NCBI GenBank assembly: GCA_902801155.1
Contig: CADCHG010000004.1
Location: forward strand, 17,514-81,513
Source: an uncultured Prevotellaceae bacterium
GTDB lineage: Bacteria; Bacteroidota; Bacteroidia; Bacteroidales; Bacteroidaceae
Length of the DNA: 64,000 nt
Direction: 5' to 3'
This document shows positions 1 to 9,318 of the stretch, in pieces. A program made the position numbers and the translations under genes. The notes below the pieces were generated by a model. The model was not told the DNA's origin and did no database searches. It worked only from the letters and a program-made list of their open reading frames with translations. How positions within the stretch are numbered: the first letter of the stretch is position 1; every line of letters begins with the position of its first letter.

Positions 1-1499
1 GGGACGCTATCCAGCAGCGTAGTGACCTGAGTGATTTTGCTCAGGTTCTTGAGAAGACTATGGTGTTTCGTCAGCATAAGAAGACACCTGTAAGCTATGC
101 TGACTTATTGAAGGGCGGACGTTCATTCACTTTGTTCGCACCAGTCAATGGCACATTCAACAAGGACTCTATCCTCTCGCTCGTTACTACGGCAAATGGT
201 GACTCTGCAGTTGAGCGTTTCTTCATCATGAACCATCTTTCACAGAATCTTGTTTCTGCTGATGGTACAGAAAAGAATTTCCGTCTTCTCAACTATAAGA
301 ATGCATCATTTGCTGACAATAAGGTTAATAATGTAGGTTTTAGAGAGTCAAATATCCATAGCAAGAACGGCATCATGCACGTTATGGATGGGCAATTGCC
401 TTATCTGATGACTATTTATGAGGCATTGGTGGCGCTTCCACAGTTCAAGTCACATGGTAAATTCCTCGCTTCATACAATGAGGATGAATTTAATGAAAAA
501 GCAAGTGTCAGCAGCGGTATCGTTGATGGCAAGAATGTATATATCGACTCTGTGATGACAGAGCATAACAAGCTTATGGATCGAGTTGGCCGACTTAATG
601 CAGAAGACTCTCTCTATTATGTGGTGATACCGACAGAGGCTGGTTGGAACAAGGCATGGAATACTGCATTTGAATGTTTCAAGTACCCTAAGACAAATAA
701 AGATGCTGACTCTCTCCAGCACTTTTGGGCTTATTGTGCCCTTATGGATGATGCTGTTTACAGTTATTATCAGCAGAAGGCTCACATTGAAAGTCGCGCA
801 TATCCATATCCGTGGATTAATACAAATACACTTGCCTATCCTGGGCGTCAAGTTTATTACAGTTATAAAAATCCATTCAGTCCAACTGGAATCTTTGGTA
901 GCGCAAAGGAAATATATCAATGTAGCAATGGTATGATTTTTGCTTCTGACGAGTGGGTATTTGATCCGACTTTGACCTATAACACATATCGATATTTTGA
1001 AGGAGAGAATGAATCAAGTGTTATATCATACACAGACTGCACCATGACAAAGATAGATGCACTAGGTGATAGTATTTCTGCTCGCGCATTCACCCATATC
1101 AAGCCTGAAAAAGGTAATAGTAACTGGAGTGTGACATACAAGCTTACAAATGCGCTCTCTACAACGTATGACGTATATGTAAAAGTTCTTCCTAAGTCAG
1201 TTATAGGTGGAGAGAATAAGCGCCCATGCCGTTTCACTGCTACAATCAACTATTATGACGAGGAAGGTAAGGAACAACATTATACCTTTAACAATGGTAC
1301 TCCTATAAATACCAATCCTAATATTGTAGATGAAGTCAAGGTTGGAACTTTCAAGATACCTACTTGTAACTTTGGTCAGGAAGGTGGAACTCACCCTTCA
1401 ATAACACTTACATGTAGTATCCGTGCGAATGAGAACGCAAAGTATGATCGTAACTTCTATCTTGATGAAATTAAGCTTGACCCAGTGGTGAAAGAGTAA
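1..1499 (+). CDS. Fasciclin-domain (FAS1) surface protein, 5'-truncated by the window edge
   Basis: The reading frame is already open at base 3 and ends at the TAA at 1497-1499, so the N-terminus, including any signal peptide, lies outside the window. An ATG at 60 is internal. The first ~130 visible residues look like a fasciclin domain: the block FTLFAPVNGTF, then a helix ending FIMNHLSQNL, and the late motif NGIMHVMDGQLPY. The remaining ~300 residues look like extracellular beta-sandwich sequence rich in Tyr, Asn and Thr. FAS1 proteins directly upstream of SusC/SusD pairs are common in Bacteroidetes glycan loci and are thought to be surface lipoproteins that help bind the substrate. It lies 41 bp before the SusC gene on the same strand, so it is probably in the same operon. 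The family is fairly certain; the ligand is unknown. Confidence 0.75.
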   Translation, partial: DAIQQRSDLSDFAQVLEKTMVFRQHKKTPVSYADLLKGGRSFTLFAPVNGTFNKDSILSLVTTANGDSAVERFFIMNHLSQNLVSADGTEKNFRLLNYKNASFADNKVNNVGFRESNIHSKNGIMHVMDGQLPYLMTIYEALVALPQFKSHGKFLASYNEDEFNEKASVSSGIVDGKNVYIDSVMTEHNKLMDRVGRLNAEDSLYYVVIPTEAGWNKAWNTAFECFKYPKTNKDADSLQHFWAYCALMDDAVYSYYQQKAHIESRAYPYPWINTNTLAYPGRQVYYSYKNPFSPTGIFGSAKEIYQCSNGMIFASDEWVFDPTLTYNTYRYFEGENESSVISYTDCTMTKIDALGDSISARAFTHIKPEKGNSNWSVTYKLTNALSTTYDVYVKVLPKSVIGGENKRPCRFTATINYYDEEGKEQHYTFNNGTPINTNPNIVDEVKVGTFKIPTCNFGQEGGTHPSITLTCSIRANENAKYDRNFYLDEIKLDPVVKE

Positions 1500-1540
1500 T
1501 TAAGATATTAAGTAATTAAGAAATTAATTGAAAATTGAAA

Positions 1541-4500
1541 ATGAATATACTATCTAAATATATAAATGAAAGGTTCATACAGCGCCCACTTCTTGCCCCT
1601 TTATGGGAAAAGATACCCGTAGGGCAGAAAGGGGTTGTGGGTATGTCTTTCCTTCTTCTTCTCTCTTCCTCCATTGCATCTGCCAAGGAGATTAAGGGTC
1701 AGGTGACTGATGCCGCAACAGGCAAGCCATTACAGGGTGTGAGCATCGAGGCATACGGTAATAGTAAGTTTGCTGCCATCACTGATGTTAACGGCAGATA
1801 CTTCATCAGCGTGCCTGACAATGTGTCAAGCCTCTATATGCGCGTGGAGGGCTGCCTGTCACAGCAGGTGGCTATTGGCAAGGACCTGACCAAGGTTGAT
1901 GTGAAGATGTATAGCGATGCGTTCTCTAACTCATATACCCGCTCAACCGAGGCTGTGAAGCTCTCTTCTGCTTCCGACTTCGACAACAATGTCGAGATAA
2001 GTATCGACCCTTTCCTTCAGCAGCGTCTTAACGGCCAGATGCGCACTGTTAGCCGCAGCGGTATTGAGGGTGCAGGCAGCGTGATGCTTATCAATGGTAT
2101 CAACTCACTTTCACGCAATGCACAGCCGCTTGTCGTTGTCGATGGAGTAATCATGGATATGCAGTATAGCCGTGAGTTGATTCATGAAGGCTTCTTCAAT
2201 AATCTCTTTGCCAACATCAACGTTAATGACATTGAAAAGGTGGAGGTATTGAAGAATGGAACTGCAATCTATGGTGCAAAGGGTGCCAACGGTGTACTTC
2301 TCATCACTACTAAGCGCTGTAAGAGCATGGCTACCAAGATTGATGTTACTCTTGGTGGTAAGTTCCAGCTACAGCCTCGTACTGCCTCTATGATGGATGC
2401 AACCGACTACCGTACATACGCCACAGAGCTTCTTAACGGTGTCACCTCTTCTGTCAGTGGAATGAAGTTTGTGAATTCCGATCCTAACTATTACTACTAC
2501 AATCAGTATCATAACAATACCGATTGGAAGAAGGAGGTATATCGTGATGCCTTCACTCAGGTATATGGTATCAATGTGCAAGGCGGTGATGACGTGGCAA
2601 GCTATAATATAAGTGTAGGTTACAGTCTTGCTGATGAAACACTGAAGAAAAGCGATTTCTCACGTTTCGACCTTCGTATCAATACTGATATCGCTATCAT
2701 TGAGAATCTGGATGCGCGTTTCGACGTATCGTTCAGTGATGTGGACCGTAGTCTGTTTGATATGGGTGTGAGCAAGACACTGGAGGTAGGCACGCCTACT
2801 GCCCCAAGTTTCCTCGCACTTGTTAAGGCTCCGTTCCTGTCACCTTATGCTATTGATATCATGGGTAACAAGAGTTCGTATCTTGCTGAAGAAGATGACT
2901 ATCTGTCAGGATTTGGTTCCTCTTTAGGTAATGACAGAAGCCTGTCAAACCCTTCTGCAATACTCGAATATGGTGCAGGTGACAACCGTAACAACTTCGG
3001 CAATCGTCTCGTGTCTTTCTCTGTTAATCCAAGATATAAGATTAACAAGAACCTCAGCGTGCAGGAGGCTTTCAACTTCTCTCTTGTAAACACCAATGAG
3101 GACCACTATCTCTCTATGTCAGGCGTACCATCGTATGTCGTTCCTGAAATCCAATCTGTTAGTAGCAGTAGCAGTTCAGAGGTTACTGTTGACAATATCA
3201 GACAGTCAATGACTTCACGTCAGAATACTATTCAGAGTGACACTCGTCTTGTCTGGAACAATATCTATGGTGCTCACGACATCAAGCTTACCGGTGGTTT
3301 CCGCTATATCAACAGCAGTTTCAGAAGTAATTTCCAGACTGGTTATAACACTGGTAACGACAAGACTCCAAACCTTGGAATGGGTCTTAAGTACAAATCA
3401 ACCAAAGGAGGTGCTGATGACAAGTACGTGGATATGATCAACTATATTGTGGCCAACTATAACTATGCTCAGAAACTCTATGTTACTGCCGGACTCTCTG
3501 CAATGGCTTCCTCACGTTTTGGAAAGGATGCCATGGGCCTCAAGGCTCTTGGAACGGTATGGGGTGTATTCCCAAGCTTGCAGGCTTCATACGTTCTCTC
3601 AAACGAGAACTGGCTTGCTCAGGTTAAGGGCATAGACTATCTCCGCGTGAATGCCGGCTTCGACATCACAGGTAACGATGACATCGACTATACTGCTTCA
3701 CGTACTTATTTCGTCTCAAGGAAATTTTCGGGGGTTTATAGTACCTTGTCTCTTGGTAATGTAGGTAACAGTGGTTTGAAGTGGGAGACGACACGTCGTG
3801 TAAATGCTGGTTTTGAAGGTAACTTCATTGACAATTGCCTACACATGAACTTCAACTTCTTCACAGGTTGGACATCAGGTCTTGTAACACTCCGCCACAT
3901 GGCATGGACAAGTGGTCTCGACGCTAACTACGTCAATGGCGGTAAGCTTCAGAATGCAGGCTACAACCTCGATATGTCATATCGTGTGCTTAACACTAAG
4001 GATTTGCATTGGGAACTTGGCGCAAGCGTAGGTCACTATAAGAACAAGGTTACGGAGATCGGTTCTGACAACAAGAGCATACTCACCGATATCTGCAACG
4101 GTACTGTTATTACTGCGATTGGAAATCCTGTTGGCATGTTCTACGGCTATAAGACCGATGGAGTGTTAACAACAGCATCACAGGCTCAGGCAGCAAACCT
4201 TGGCTATGTGGATGATAAAGGCAATAGGATTGCTTACAAGGCTGGTGATATGAAGTTTGCTGACCAAAACGACGACGGCATAATATCAGAGGCTGACCGT
4301 GTGGTTATCGGTGATCCTAATCCTGACATCTACGGTAACATCTATACACGTCTCAACTGGAAGAACTGGACTCTCGATGCTGCATTTACCTATTCTGTCG
4401 GTAACGACATCTACAACTACGAGCGTAGTGTGCTGGAGAGCGGAAAATACTTCTACAACCAGACTAAGGCAATGAACAATCGCTGGACAACAGAGGGACA

Positions 4501-4810
4501 GGTAACCGATATTCCACGCATAAGCTATCGTGATCCACAGGGTAATGCAAGCTTCTCTGACCGCTGGATTGAGGATGGCTCTTACCTCCGTCTGAGCAAT
4601 GTGACAATCAACTACACTCTGCCTATCAGCAGTACATACCTTCAGGGTATAACTGTATGGGGTGCAGCATACAATCTCTTCACCCTCACACACTATCTCG
4701 GTTCAAATCCTGACTGTTCATTCTCAAGCAACATACTCTATCAGGGTATTGACTGCGGTCTTCTCGGTTCAGGCAGAAGCTTCGCAATGGGTGTGAAGAT
4801 TAATCTGTAA
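1541..4810 (+). CDS. SusC/RagA-type TonB-dependent outer-membrane receptor
   Basis: The ~1089-residue protein has the SusC plan. A signal sequence ends near residue 48 (SSSIASA). A carboxypeptidase-regulatory-like domain follows (EIKGQVTDAATGKPLQGVSI), then a plug with the PLVVVDGVI and NDIEKVEVLKNGTAIYGAKGA motifs, then a long beta-barrel. It would import an oligosaccharide across the outer membrane with TonB energy, together with the SusD encoded next. The ATG at 1541 is preferred over a TTG two codons upstream. The signal-peptide n-region is unusual: residues 17-32 (LLAPLWEKIPVGQKGV) are encoded by a palindromic repeat whose relative lies outside genes at 60378-60424. The true h-region starts only near residue 35. 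Confidence 0.93.
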   Translation: MNILSKYINERFIQRPLLAPLWEKIPVGQKGVVGMSFLLLLSSSIASAKEIKGQVTDAATGKPLQGVSIEAYGNSKFAAITDVNGRYFISVPDNVSSLYMRVEGCLSQQVAIGKDLTKVDVKMYSDAFSNSYTRSTEAVKLSSASDFDNNVEISIDPFLQQRLNGQMRTVSRSGIEGAGSVMLINGINSLSRNAQPLVVVDGVIMDMQYSRELIHEGFFNNLFANINVNDIEKVEVLKNGTAIYGAKGANGVLLITTKRCKSMATKIDVTLGGKFQLQPRTASMMDATDYRTYATELLNGVTSSVSGMKFVNSDPNYYYYNQYHNNTDWKKEVYRDAFTQVYGINVQGGDDVASYNISVGYSLADETLKKSDFSRFDLRINTDIAIIENLDARFDVSFSDVDRSLFDMGVSKTLEVGTPTAPSFLALVKAPFLSPYAIDIMGNKSSYLAEEDDYLSGFGSSLGNDRSLSNPSAILEYGAGDNRNNFGNRLVSFSVNPRYKINKNLSVQEAFNFSLVNTNEDHYLSMSGVPSYVVPEIQSVSSSSSSEVTVDNIRQSMTSRQNTIQSDTRLVWNNIYGAHDIKLTGGFRYINSSFRSNFQTGYNTGNDKTPNLGMGLKYKSTKGGADDKYVDMINYIVANYNYAQKLYVTAGLSAMASSRFGKDAMGLKALGTVWGVFPSLQASYVLSNENWLAQVKGIDYLRVNAGFDITGNDDIDYTASRTYFVSRKFSGVYSTLSLGNVGNSGLKWETTRRVNAGFEGNFIDNCLHMNFNFFTGWTSGLVTLRHMAWTSGLDANYVNGGKLQNAGYNLDMSYRVLNTKDLHWELGASVGHYKNKVTEIGSDNKSILTDICNGTVITAIGNPVGMFYGYKTDGVLTTASQAQAANLGYVDDKGNRIAYKAGDMKFADQNDDGIISEADRVVIGDPNPDIYGNIYTRLNWKNWTLDAAFTYSVGNDIYNYERSVLESGKYFYNQTKAMNNRWTTEGQVTDIPRISYRDPQGNASFSDRWIEDGSYLRLSNVTINYTLPISSTYLQGITVWGAAYNLFTLTHYLGSNPDCSFSSNILYQGIDCGLLGSGRSFAMGVKINL
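1589..1635 (+). repeat. Palindromic repeat read in frame in the SusC signal peptide
   Basis: The 47-bp stretch has the same order of blocks as 60378-60424: CTTCTTGCCCCTT, GGGAAAGAT or GGGGAAAGAT, CCGTAGG, CAGAAAGGGG. The second copy is noncoding and lies between rpoN and the PAP2 gene. Here it supplies about 16 residues between the start codon and the hydrophobic core of the signal peptide. Confidence 0.75.
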
Positions 4811-4822
4811 AACGAAACCTGC

Positions 4823-4990
4823 GGCCTCTCCCCCCGCCCTCCCCCGTAGGGAGGGAGCCGGAGAGCCGATGGAAACGCAAATATAATTAACAATGAAAAA
4901 AGAATAAGAAAATGAAAATATTATCTAAAATATCCTCTTGCCTTGTGCCTTCCGGCTCCCTCCCTACGGGGGAGGGCGGGGGGAGAGGCC
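4823..4990. repeat. Perfect 40-bp inverted repeat pair (REPIN-like)
   Basis: Bases 4823-4862 and 4951-4990 are exact reverse complements over 40 bp, separated by 88 bp. Each arm also carries an internal near-palindrome (CTCCCCCGTAGGGAG type). The left arm begins 12 bp after the SusC stop codon. The right arm lies inside the SusD coding sequence and encodes part of its signal-peptide n-region. Two inverted copies around a short spacer is the architecture of REPIN elements; no RAYT transposase gene is visible in this window. Confidence 0.85.
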
Positions 4991-6681
4991 GAGTCCTTTC
5001 TCTCCTTTTGTTAGGTTTCTTGGGCTTCTTTACCTCCTGCTCTGACATGCTCGAAACCGACAGCAGCATGATTGAGTTCGCAGAGCAAAACAAGCTGAAT
5101 TCTTCACGTGATACCGTAAGAAGTCTGTTGGGTGTTGTGCGTGGTATTCAGACTATTGCCGACCGCACATTCATTCTTGGCGATATACGTAGTGATCAGG
5201 TCGTAACAACTGCAAGTGCAACAACAGCAATCAAGCAGATTGCAAATTTCGAGGTAGATGCAGAAAATCCTTACAACAAGGTTAGCGACTACTATGCCAT
5301 TATCAATAACTGCAACTATTATATCGCTAATGCCGATACAGCACTTGTAAATCTGGGTAAAAAGGTGTTTGAGAAAGAGTATGCTGCAATCAAGACATAT
5401 CGTGCATGGACTTACCTTCAGCTGGTAAAGAACTATGGCGAGGTGCCTCTTGTCCTCGGTCCGGTTCTCACAGAGGCAGAGGCAACAGCTGAGATGAACA
5501 AAACATATTCTGACATCAACACTATCTGCAACTATTTTATTGAGGATATCAAACCATACGTAGATACTGAGTCGCCTGCTGTAATCAAGGCTTATATGCA
5601 GATTCCTGTACGTGTGCTTCTTGGCGAGCTTTGTCTTTGGGCTGGTAAATACAAAGAGGCAGCCCAGTATCTTCATGAATATCTTACTATGAAGAATGCT
5701 CCTGTACCAACAGGACGACTAAATGGTAATATTCTTGAATATGAGAAACTCCATGGAACTTTCTATGCGTCATGGAATCGTTTTGCTTATACATTTGATT
5801 CAGGTGAGATGCTATGCTATATTCCAATGGCAACCTCGGATTACGAAGGTGTAAAATCAGAAATCTCTACTGTTTACGAATCAGTTCTTGCCAACAACTA
5901 TTACGCTCAGATAGAACCATCTCAGGCATTGAAAAAACTTTCTGCGGACCAGAACTACGTATATTGTGTTGAAGCATCACAGACAGAAAGAGATACATTA
6001 TATGTAACTAAGGGAAGTTGGGCTCAAGAATTCGTGGATGGTGATCTTCGTCTTTATTGTATTCTTTCACGTAAAACTGAAAATGTTGATGAGGCTTCTC
6101 CTTTTTCAAGAGAACGCATAGAAAATAGGAAGGCATCATATTCGTATAGCCCGTATAGCCGTATGTGGTTCTATCGTGTTCAGCAGGTTTACCTCATGTA
6201 CGCAGAGGCACTTAACCGTCTTGGCTGTCCAGAGGCTGCCCTTTGTGTGCTCAAGTATGGTCTTCGTAATCAGAACATAGAGAGATATGTTTCTGAAAAG
6301 GAGCGTGAAAAGGCTGGTACTCTCCTCGATTTCGATGATGAGGTATTTACAAAAGACAATACTTTGGGTGTTCATGCCCGTGGATGTGGTGATGTGGATT
6401 GTGACAAGAACTATTGTGTTCCACAACCTCCTACTGCACTCGCTTCTTACGAGGATACCGTTCAGTATCAGATTCCTCTCGTTGAGCAGATGATTATCGA
6501 TGAGTATGGTCTTGAGTTCACCTTTGAGGGTAAGCGTTTCTATGACCTTATGCGCATAGCTCTCAGAAGAAACGATCCTGCATATCTTGCCGACGCAGTT
6601 GCAAAGCGTAATGGAAAAATAGATGATGCTCTTCGCTCTAAGCTCATGGATAAGAGAAACTGGTTCTTGCCACTTAGATAA
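4912..6681 (+). CDS. SusD/RagB-type nutrient-binding lipoprotein
   Basis: The 589-residue protein is the surface lipoprotein partner of the preceding SusC. It has a SusD-like N-terminal TPR-type region (AAIKTYRAWTYLQLVKNYGEVPLV), a middle loop region, and the C-terminal SusD motif LVEQMIIDEYGLEFTFEGKR followed by FYDLMRIALRR. The lipobox is GFFTSC with Cys43, unusually far from the start. Residues ~10-27 (SGSLPTGEGGGRGR) are translated from the right arm of a 40-bp inverted repeat, so a repeat seems to have lengthened the n-region. A tiny ATG-AAA-AAA-GAA-TAA frame at 4893 lies just upstream and is probably meaningless. The gene is cotranscribed with SusC and is followed by a good terminator. 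Confidence 0.92.
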   Translation: MKILSKISSCLVPSGSLPTGEGGGRGRVLSLLLLGFLGFFTSCSDMLETDSSMIEFAEQNKLNSSRDTVRSLLGVVRGIQTIADRTFILGDIRSDQVVTTASATTAIKQIANFEVDAENPYNKVSDYYAIINNCNYYIANADTALVNLGKKVFEKEYAAIKTYRAWTYLQLVKNYGEVPLVLGPVLTEAEATAEMNKTYSDINTICNYFIEDIKPYVDTESPAVIKAYMQIPVRVLLGELCLWAGKYKEAAQYLHEYLTMKNAPVPTGRLNGNILEYEKLHGTFYASWNRFAYTFDSGEMLCYIPMATSDYEGVKSEISTVYESVLANNYYAQIEPSQALKKLSADQNYVYCVEASQTERDTLYVTKGSWAQEFVDGDLRLYCILSRKTENVDEASPFSRERIENRKASYSYSPYSRMWFYRVQQVYLMYAEALNRLGCPEAALCVLKYGLRNQNIERYVSEKEREKAGTLLDFDDEVFTKDNTLGVHARGCGDVDCDKNYCVPQPPTALASYEDTVQYQIPLVEQMIIDEYGLEFTFEGKRFYDLMRIALRRNDPAYLADAVAKRNGKIDDALRSKLMDKRNWFLPLR

Positions 6682-6689
6682 AATTATAA

Positions 6690-6728
6690 AATGCGGATTG
6701 CTTAAAATAGTAATCCGCATTTTTTTTG
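6690..6728 (+). terminator. Rho-independent terminator after SusD
   Basis: A perfect 10-bp stem, AATGCGGATT at 6690-6699 with AATCCGCATT at 6712-6721, is followed by a run of T. It ends the fasciclin-SusC-SusD transcript. Confidence 0.9.
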
Positions 6729-6800
6729 TAATTAATATAGGCAATAAACCTTAGCCTATTCACGTTTTAAAGATTGTATAATACTAAAGGATAATTTATA

Positions 6801-8795
6801 ATGGAAAAAATTGTAGCAGAAAATACTATAAAACATCCTTCCCTTAGGGAAGGCTTGGTTAGGCTTTTCCTTCTTGTAGCCTTGCTTCCAGTCGGAATTG
6901 CGAATGCAGCAGTCAAGCTCCCTCAGCTCTTCCAGTCAGGAATGGTGCTTCAGCGTAACCAGATTGTCCCTATCTGGGGAACAGCCGATGCAAATGAGAA
7001 TGTGAAGATTACATTCCGTGGAAAAGCCTATACCACAACTGCGGGGGCTGATGGCAAATGGCGCATAGACCTCCCAAAGCAGAAGCATGGAGGTCCTTTC
7101 GAGATGAAAATCAACGATATCACCCTTACTGATGTTCTCGTGGGTGATGTGTGGATTGTATCAGGACAATCTAATATAGACACAAATATTGAGCGTATAT
7201 ATCCTCGCTATAAGAAGGATCTTGATGCCTATACAAGCGACCAGATTCACGTTTTCCAAGTGCAGACGGATTTCTCTGTAGATCGCAAAACTGATGTCCT
7301 CCCAACTGCATGGAAACATGTTAATAAGGAGAACTGCTGGAAGTTCTCTGCTGTGGGCTATTTCCTCGGACAGATGATGCTCAAGCGCACAGGCATTCCA
7401 CAGGGTATCATTCAGAGCAGTAAGGGCGGTAGTCCTATCCAGTCATGGATTGATATAGACTCTCTCAAGCCTACTTCCCAACACCCAATACCCAACACCT
7501 ACTATGCCAAGTATCTTCTTTATACAGACAAGGACTACATAGCTGCCCAGTCAAAGGCTAATGCTATTGCCGGCAATCTCTGGACAAAGGTAATGGATGA
7601 ATCAGATCCTGGCCTAAATGTTTATTCAAAGGCTGATTATGACGACTCTTCATGGAAGAAGGTAAACCAGTATAACAACCGCGAATGGGCTATGACCCCT
7701 GTTGAGGGCTCACGCCCTTCTACCCTCGGTTCTTTCTGGCTTCGTCAGCATATAAAGATAGATGCTGCTCATGCAGGAAAGCCTGCTACTCTCCACATGG
7801 GAACCCTTCACGATATGGATTATACCTATCTCAACGGCCAGCATATCGGTACTACCTATTATCAGTATCCTCCTCGCCGTTACAAGATTCCTGCAGGACT
7901 TCTCAAGGAAGGCGACAACGTGATTTCCGTACGTGTCATCTGTAAGAGTGGAATGGCATTCTTCTATAAGAAGAAACCACACCAGATAGAATTTGATGAT
8001 GAGACACTATCTCCTGTAGAGATTTCTTATGAATGGCTTACAAAGCGCGGTTCTGTTATGCTCGAAGGTGCTCTTGGCGGAAAGCTCGATACTGAGAATC
8101 AGGCTTCTATGCTCTATGACGGTATGCTTCATCCGCTTGCTCCTTACGCATGCTCAGGAATAGTTTGGTATCAGGGAGAGTCAAATACAGGTACTCCTGA
8201 CGACTATGGTGTTCTCTTGAAGAAACTCACAGGAAACTGGCGCACACTTTGGAAGCGTCCTGACCTTCCTTTCAATATCGTTCAGCTTGCCAACCACATG
8301 GAGCCAAGCGACCAGCCACAGAACAGTTCTTGGGCAAAGGTTCGTGAGCTTCAGCGTGAGTTTACCGATAACGATCCATATTCTACGCTTACCGTCAATA
8401 TAGACCTTGGCGAGGCTTCGGATATTCATCCTCTGAGCAAGCGCGAGCTTACTGAGCGTATTGTCCTCGGACTTGAGAATAGCGTCTTTGGCAAGAAGAA
8501 CGTGCTTTCCGCAGAGCCGGTAGAGGCACATGTGGATGGCGGTAAGATAATCCTCTCGATGAATCAGCCTCTCGAACCTTGCGACAATCTCATGGAGTTT
8601 GAGGTAAAAGGCGAGGATGGAAAGTTCCATAACGCTCAGGCTTCAACTGACGGAAAGACCGTTGTCATAACACCAGCAACAGCCATTTCTCAGAAGCCTA
8701 CTATCCGTTTTGCTTGGAAGGACAACCCGGAAAAGCATAACATGAAGGGTAAGAACGGACTTCCTGCAAGTCCATTCCTGTTGGAGGTTAAGTAG
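6801..8795 (+). CDS. Sialate O-acetylesterase-family (SGNH) carbohydrate esterase
   Basis: The 664-residue secreted protein has SASA-family features. These are an N-terminal sandwich domain (LPQLFQSGMVLQRNQ, typical of bacterial SIAE-like proteins), a nucleophile block DVWIVSGQSN, a block KGGSPIQSWID, the block SGIVWYQGESNT, and a C-terminal SDIHP that should supply the catalytic Asp and His. A jelly-roll-like insertion lies in the middle (~residues 280-400). It probably removes O-acetyl groups from a glycan, perhaps pectin or hemicellulose given the neighbours; sialic acid as substrate is not implied. Two repeat-derived segments are visible: residues ~11-21 (KHPSLREGLVR) in the signal n-region, and residues ~225-233 (TSQHPIPNT) from a CAACACCC word. 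It may be a separate transcription unit after the SusD terminator. Confidence 0.85.
   Translation: MEKIVAENTIKHPSLREGLVRLFLLVALLPVGIANAAVKLPQLFQSGMVLQRNQIVPIWGTADANENVKITFRGKAYTTTAGADGKWRIDLPKQKHGGPFEMKINDITLTDVLVGDVWIVSGQSNIDTNIERIYPRYKKDLDAYTSDQIHVFQVQTDFSVDRKTDVLPTAWKHVNKENCWKFSAVGYFLGQMMLKRTGIPQGIIQSSKGGSPIQSWIDIDSLKPTSQHPIPNTYYAKYLLYTDKDYIAAQSKANAIAGNLWTKVMDESDPGLNVYSKADYDDSSWKKVNQYNNREWAMTPVEGSRPSTLGSFWLRQHIKIDAAHAGKPATLHMGTLHDMDYTYLNGQHIGTTYYQYPPRRYKIPAGLLKEGDNVISVRVICKSGMAFFYKKKPHQIEFDDETLSPVEISYEWLTKRGSVMLEGALGGKLDTENQASMLYDGMLHPLAPYACSGIVWYQGESNTGTPDDYGVLLKKLTGNWRTLWKRPDLPFNIVQLANHMEPSDQPQNSSWAKVRELQREFTDNDPYSTLTVNIDLGEASDIHPLSKRELTERIVLGLENSVFGKKNVLSAEPVEAHVDGGKIILSMNQPLEPCDNLMEFEVKGEDGKFHNAQASTDGKTVVITPATAISQKPTIRFAWKDNPEKHNMKGKNGLPASPFLLEVK
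6825..6858 (+). repeat. Short palindromic repeat in the esterase signal peptide
   Basis: The core CCTTCCCTTAGGGAAGG is palindromic and is followed by CTTGGTTAGGC. The arrangement resembles 33484-33521 (CCCTCCCTTGAGGAGGG then GGGGTAGGT), which lies directly before the LolE-like start. Here it is translated as part of the n-region, about residues 11-21. Confidence 0.6.
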
Positions 8796-8827
8796 CATAA
8801 CGTGAATTTTTCATGAAATTTTCTTTT

Positions 8828-8870
8828 ATCCCGAATTATTCTAATATTCGAATTGTTCGGGATATAATTT
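8828..8870 (+). terminator. Probable terminator after the esterase
   Basis: ATCCCGAA at 8828-8835 pairs with TTCGGGAT at 8856-8863 and is followed by ATAATTTTATTAT. The loop is long and the T tract is broken, so the call is moderate. Confidence 0.55.
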
Positions 8871-8910
8871 TATTATATTCTTACCAGAATATTTGGAGAA
8901 GCGATAATAT

Positions 8911-9188
8911 AACGTGAGTTCGACGAATTCAAGACAGCGAGGGCTGAAAGCCCGACACCTAATAGGGCAGTCCGTAAGGGCTGTTATTTGGTAGAAGCGT
9001 GATTAAATGAGCGCTGTAAGTGCGACACCTGAAGACTTTAGGTGTCGGTCCTACAGACCTCATCCCTCTAATATCGACAAATATAACAGCCCTATCGGAC
9101 TGCCCTTTTAGGTACCGCTCCTTCAGAGCTCTTTCAACCACATGATAGTCAATAATATACAACTGAAAAAATTCATCGAACTCACGTT
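8911..9188. mobile_element. ~280-bp structured repeat element, copy 1 (AACGTGAGTTCGACGA ends)
   Basis: The element begins AACGTGAGTTCGACGA and ends with the near reverse complement TCATCGAACTCACGTT. The interior is dense in short palindromes: GGGCTGAAAGCCC, a GCGCTGTAAGTGC-type hairpin, GACACCTGAA pairing with TTTAGGTGTC, and AGGGCAGTCCGTAAGGGCT pairing with the later AGCCCTATCGGACTGCCCT. A second copy with the same interior lies at 54010-54297. It carries no gene. It looks like a non-autonomous mobile or structured-RNA repeat and has no clear target duplication. Confidence 0.75.
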
Positions 9189-9199
9189 AATGTAAATCC

Positions 9200-9275
9200 T
9201 ATTCTAATCCAATAGATTTCCAATTCCCGATTGGATTTGAATTGGATTTGAATTGGATTTGGATTGGAGCTGCTA
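9200..9275. repeat. Word-repeat stretch, ATTGGATTTGA
   Basis: Forms of ATTGGATTTGA and its inverse AATCC/AATCCAAT recur several times (TTCTAATCCAATAG, CCGATTGGATTTGAATTGG and onward). The words are not evenly phased, so this is not a simple tandem repeat. No coding potential is seen. Confidence 0.6.
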
Positions 9276-9318
9276 CGAGCTTACATGAAGAAGAAACAAG
9301 AATTAAGTTATGATAAAT

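Noticed and set aside
4893-4907. Four-codon mini reading frame before SusD
   Set aside because: Too short to support a function; no hairpin or regulatory context beyond closeness to the start.
5104-5676. 190-codon minus-strand frame opposite SusD
   Set aside because: Antisense to a clear SusD gene, rich in Cys, Ile and Val, with no start signal.
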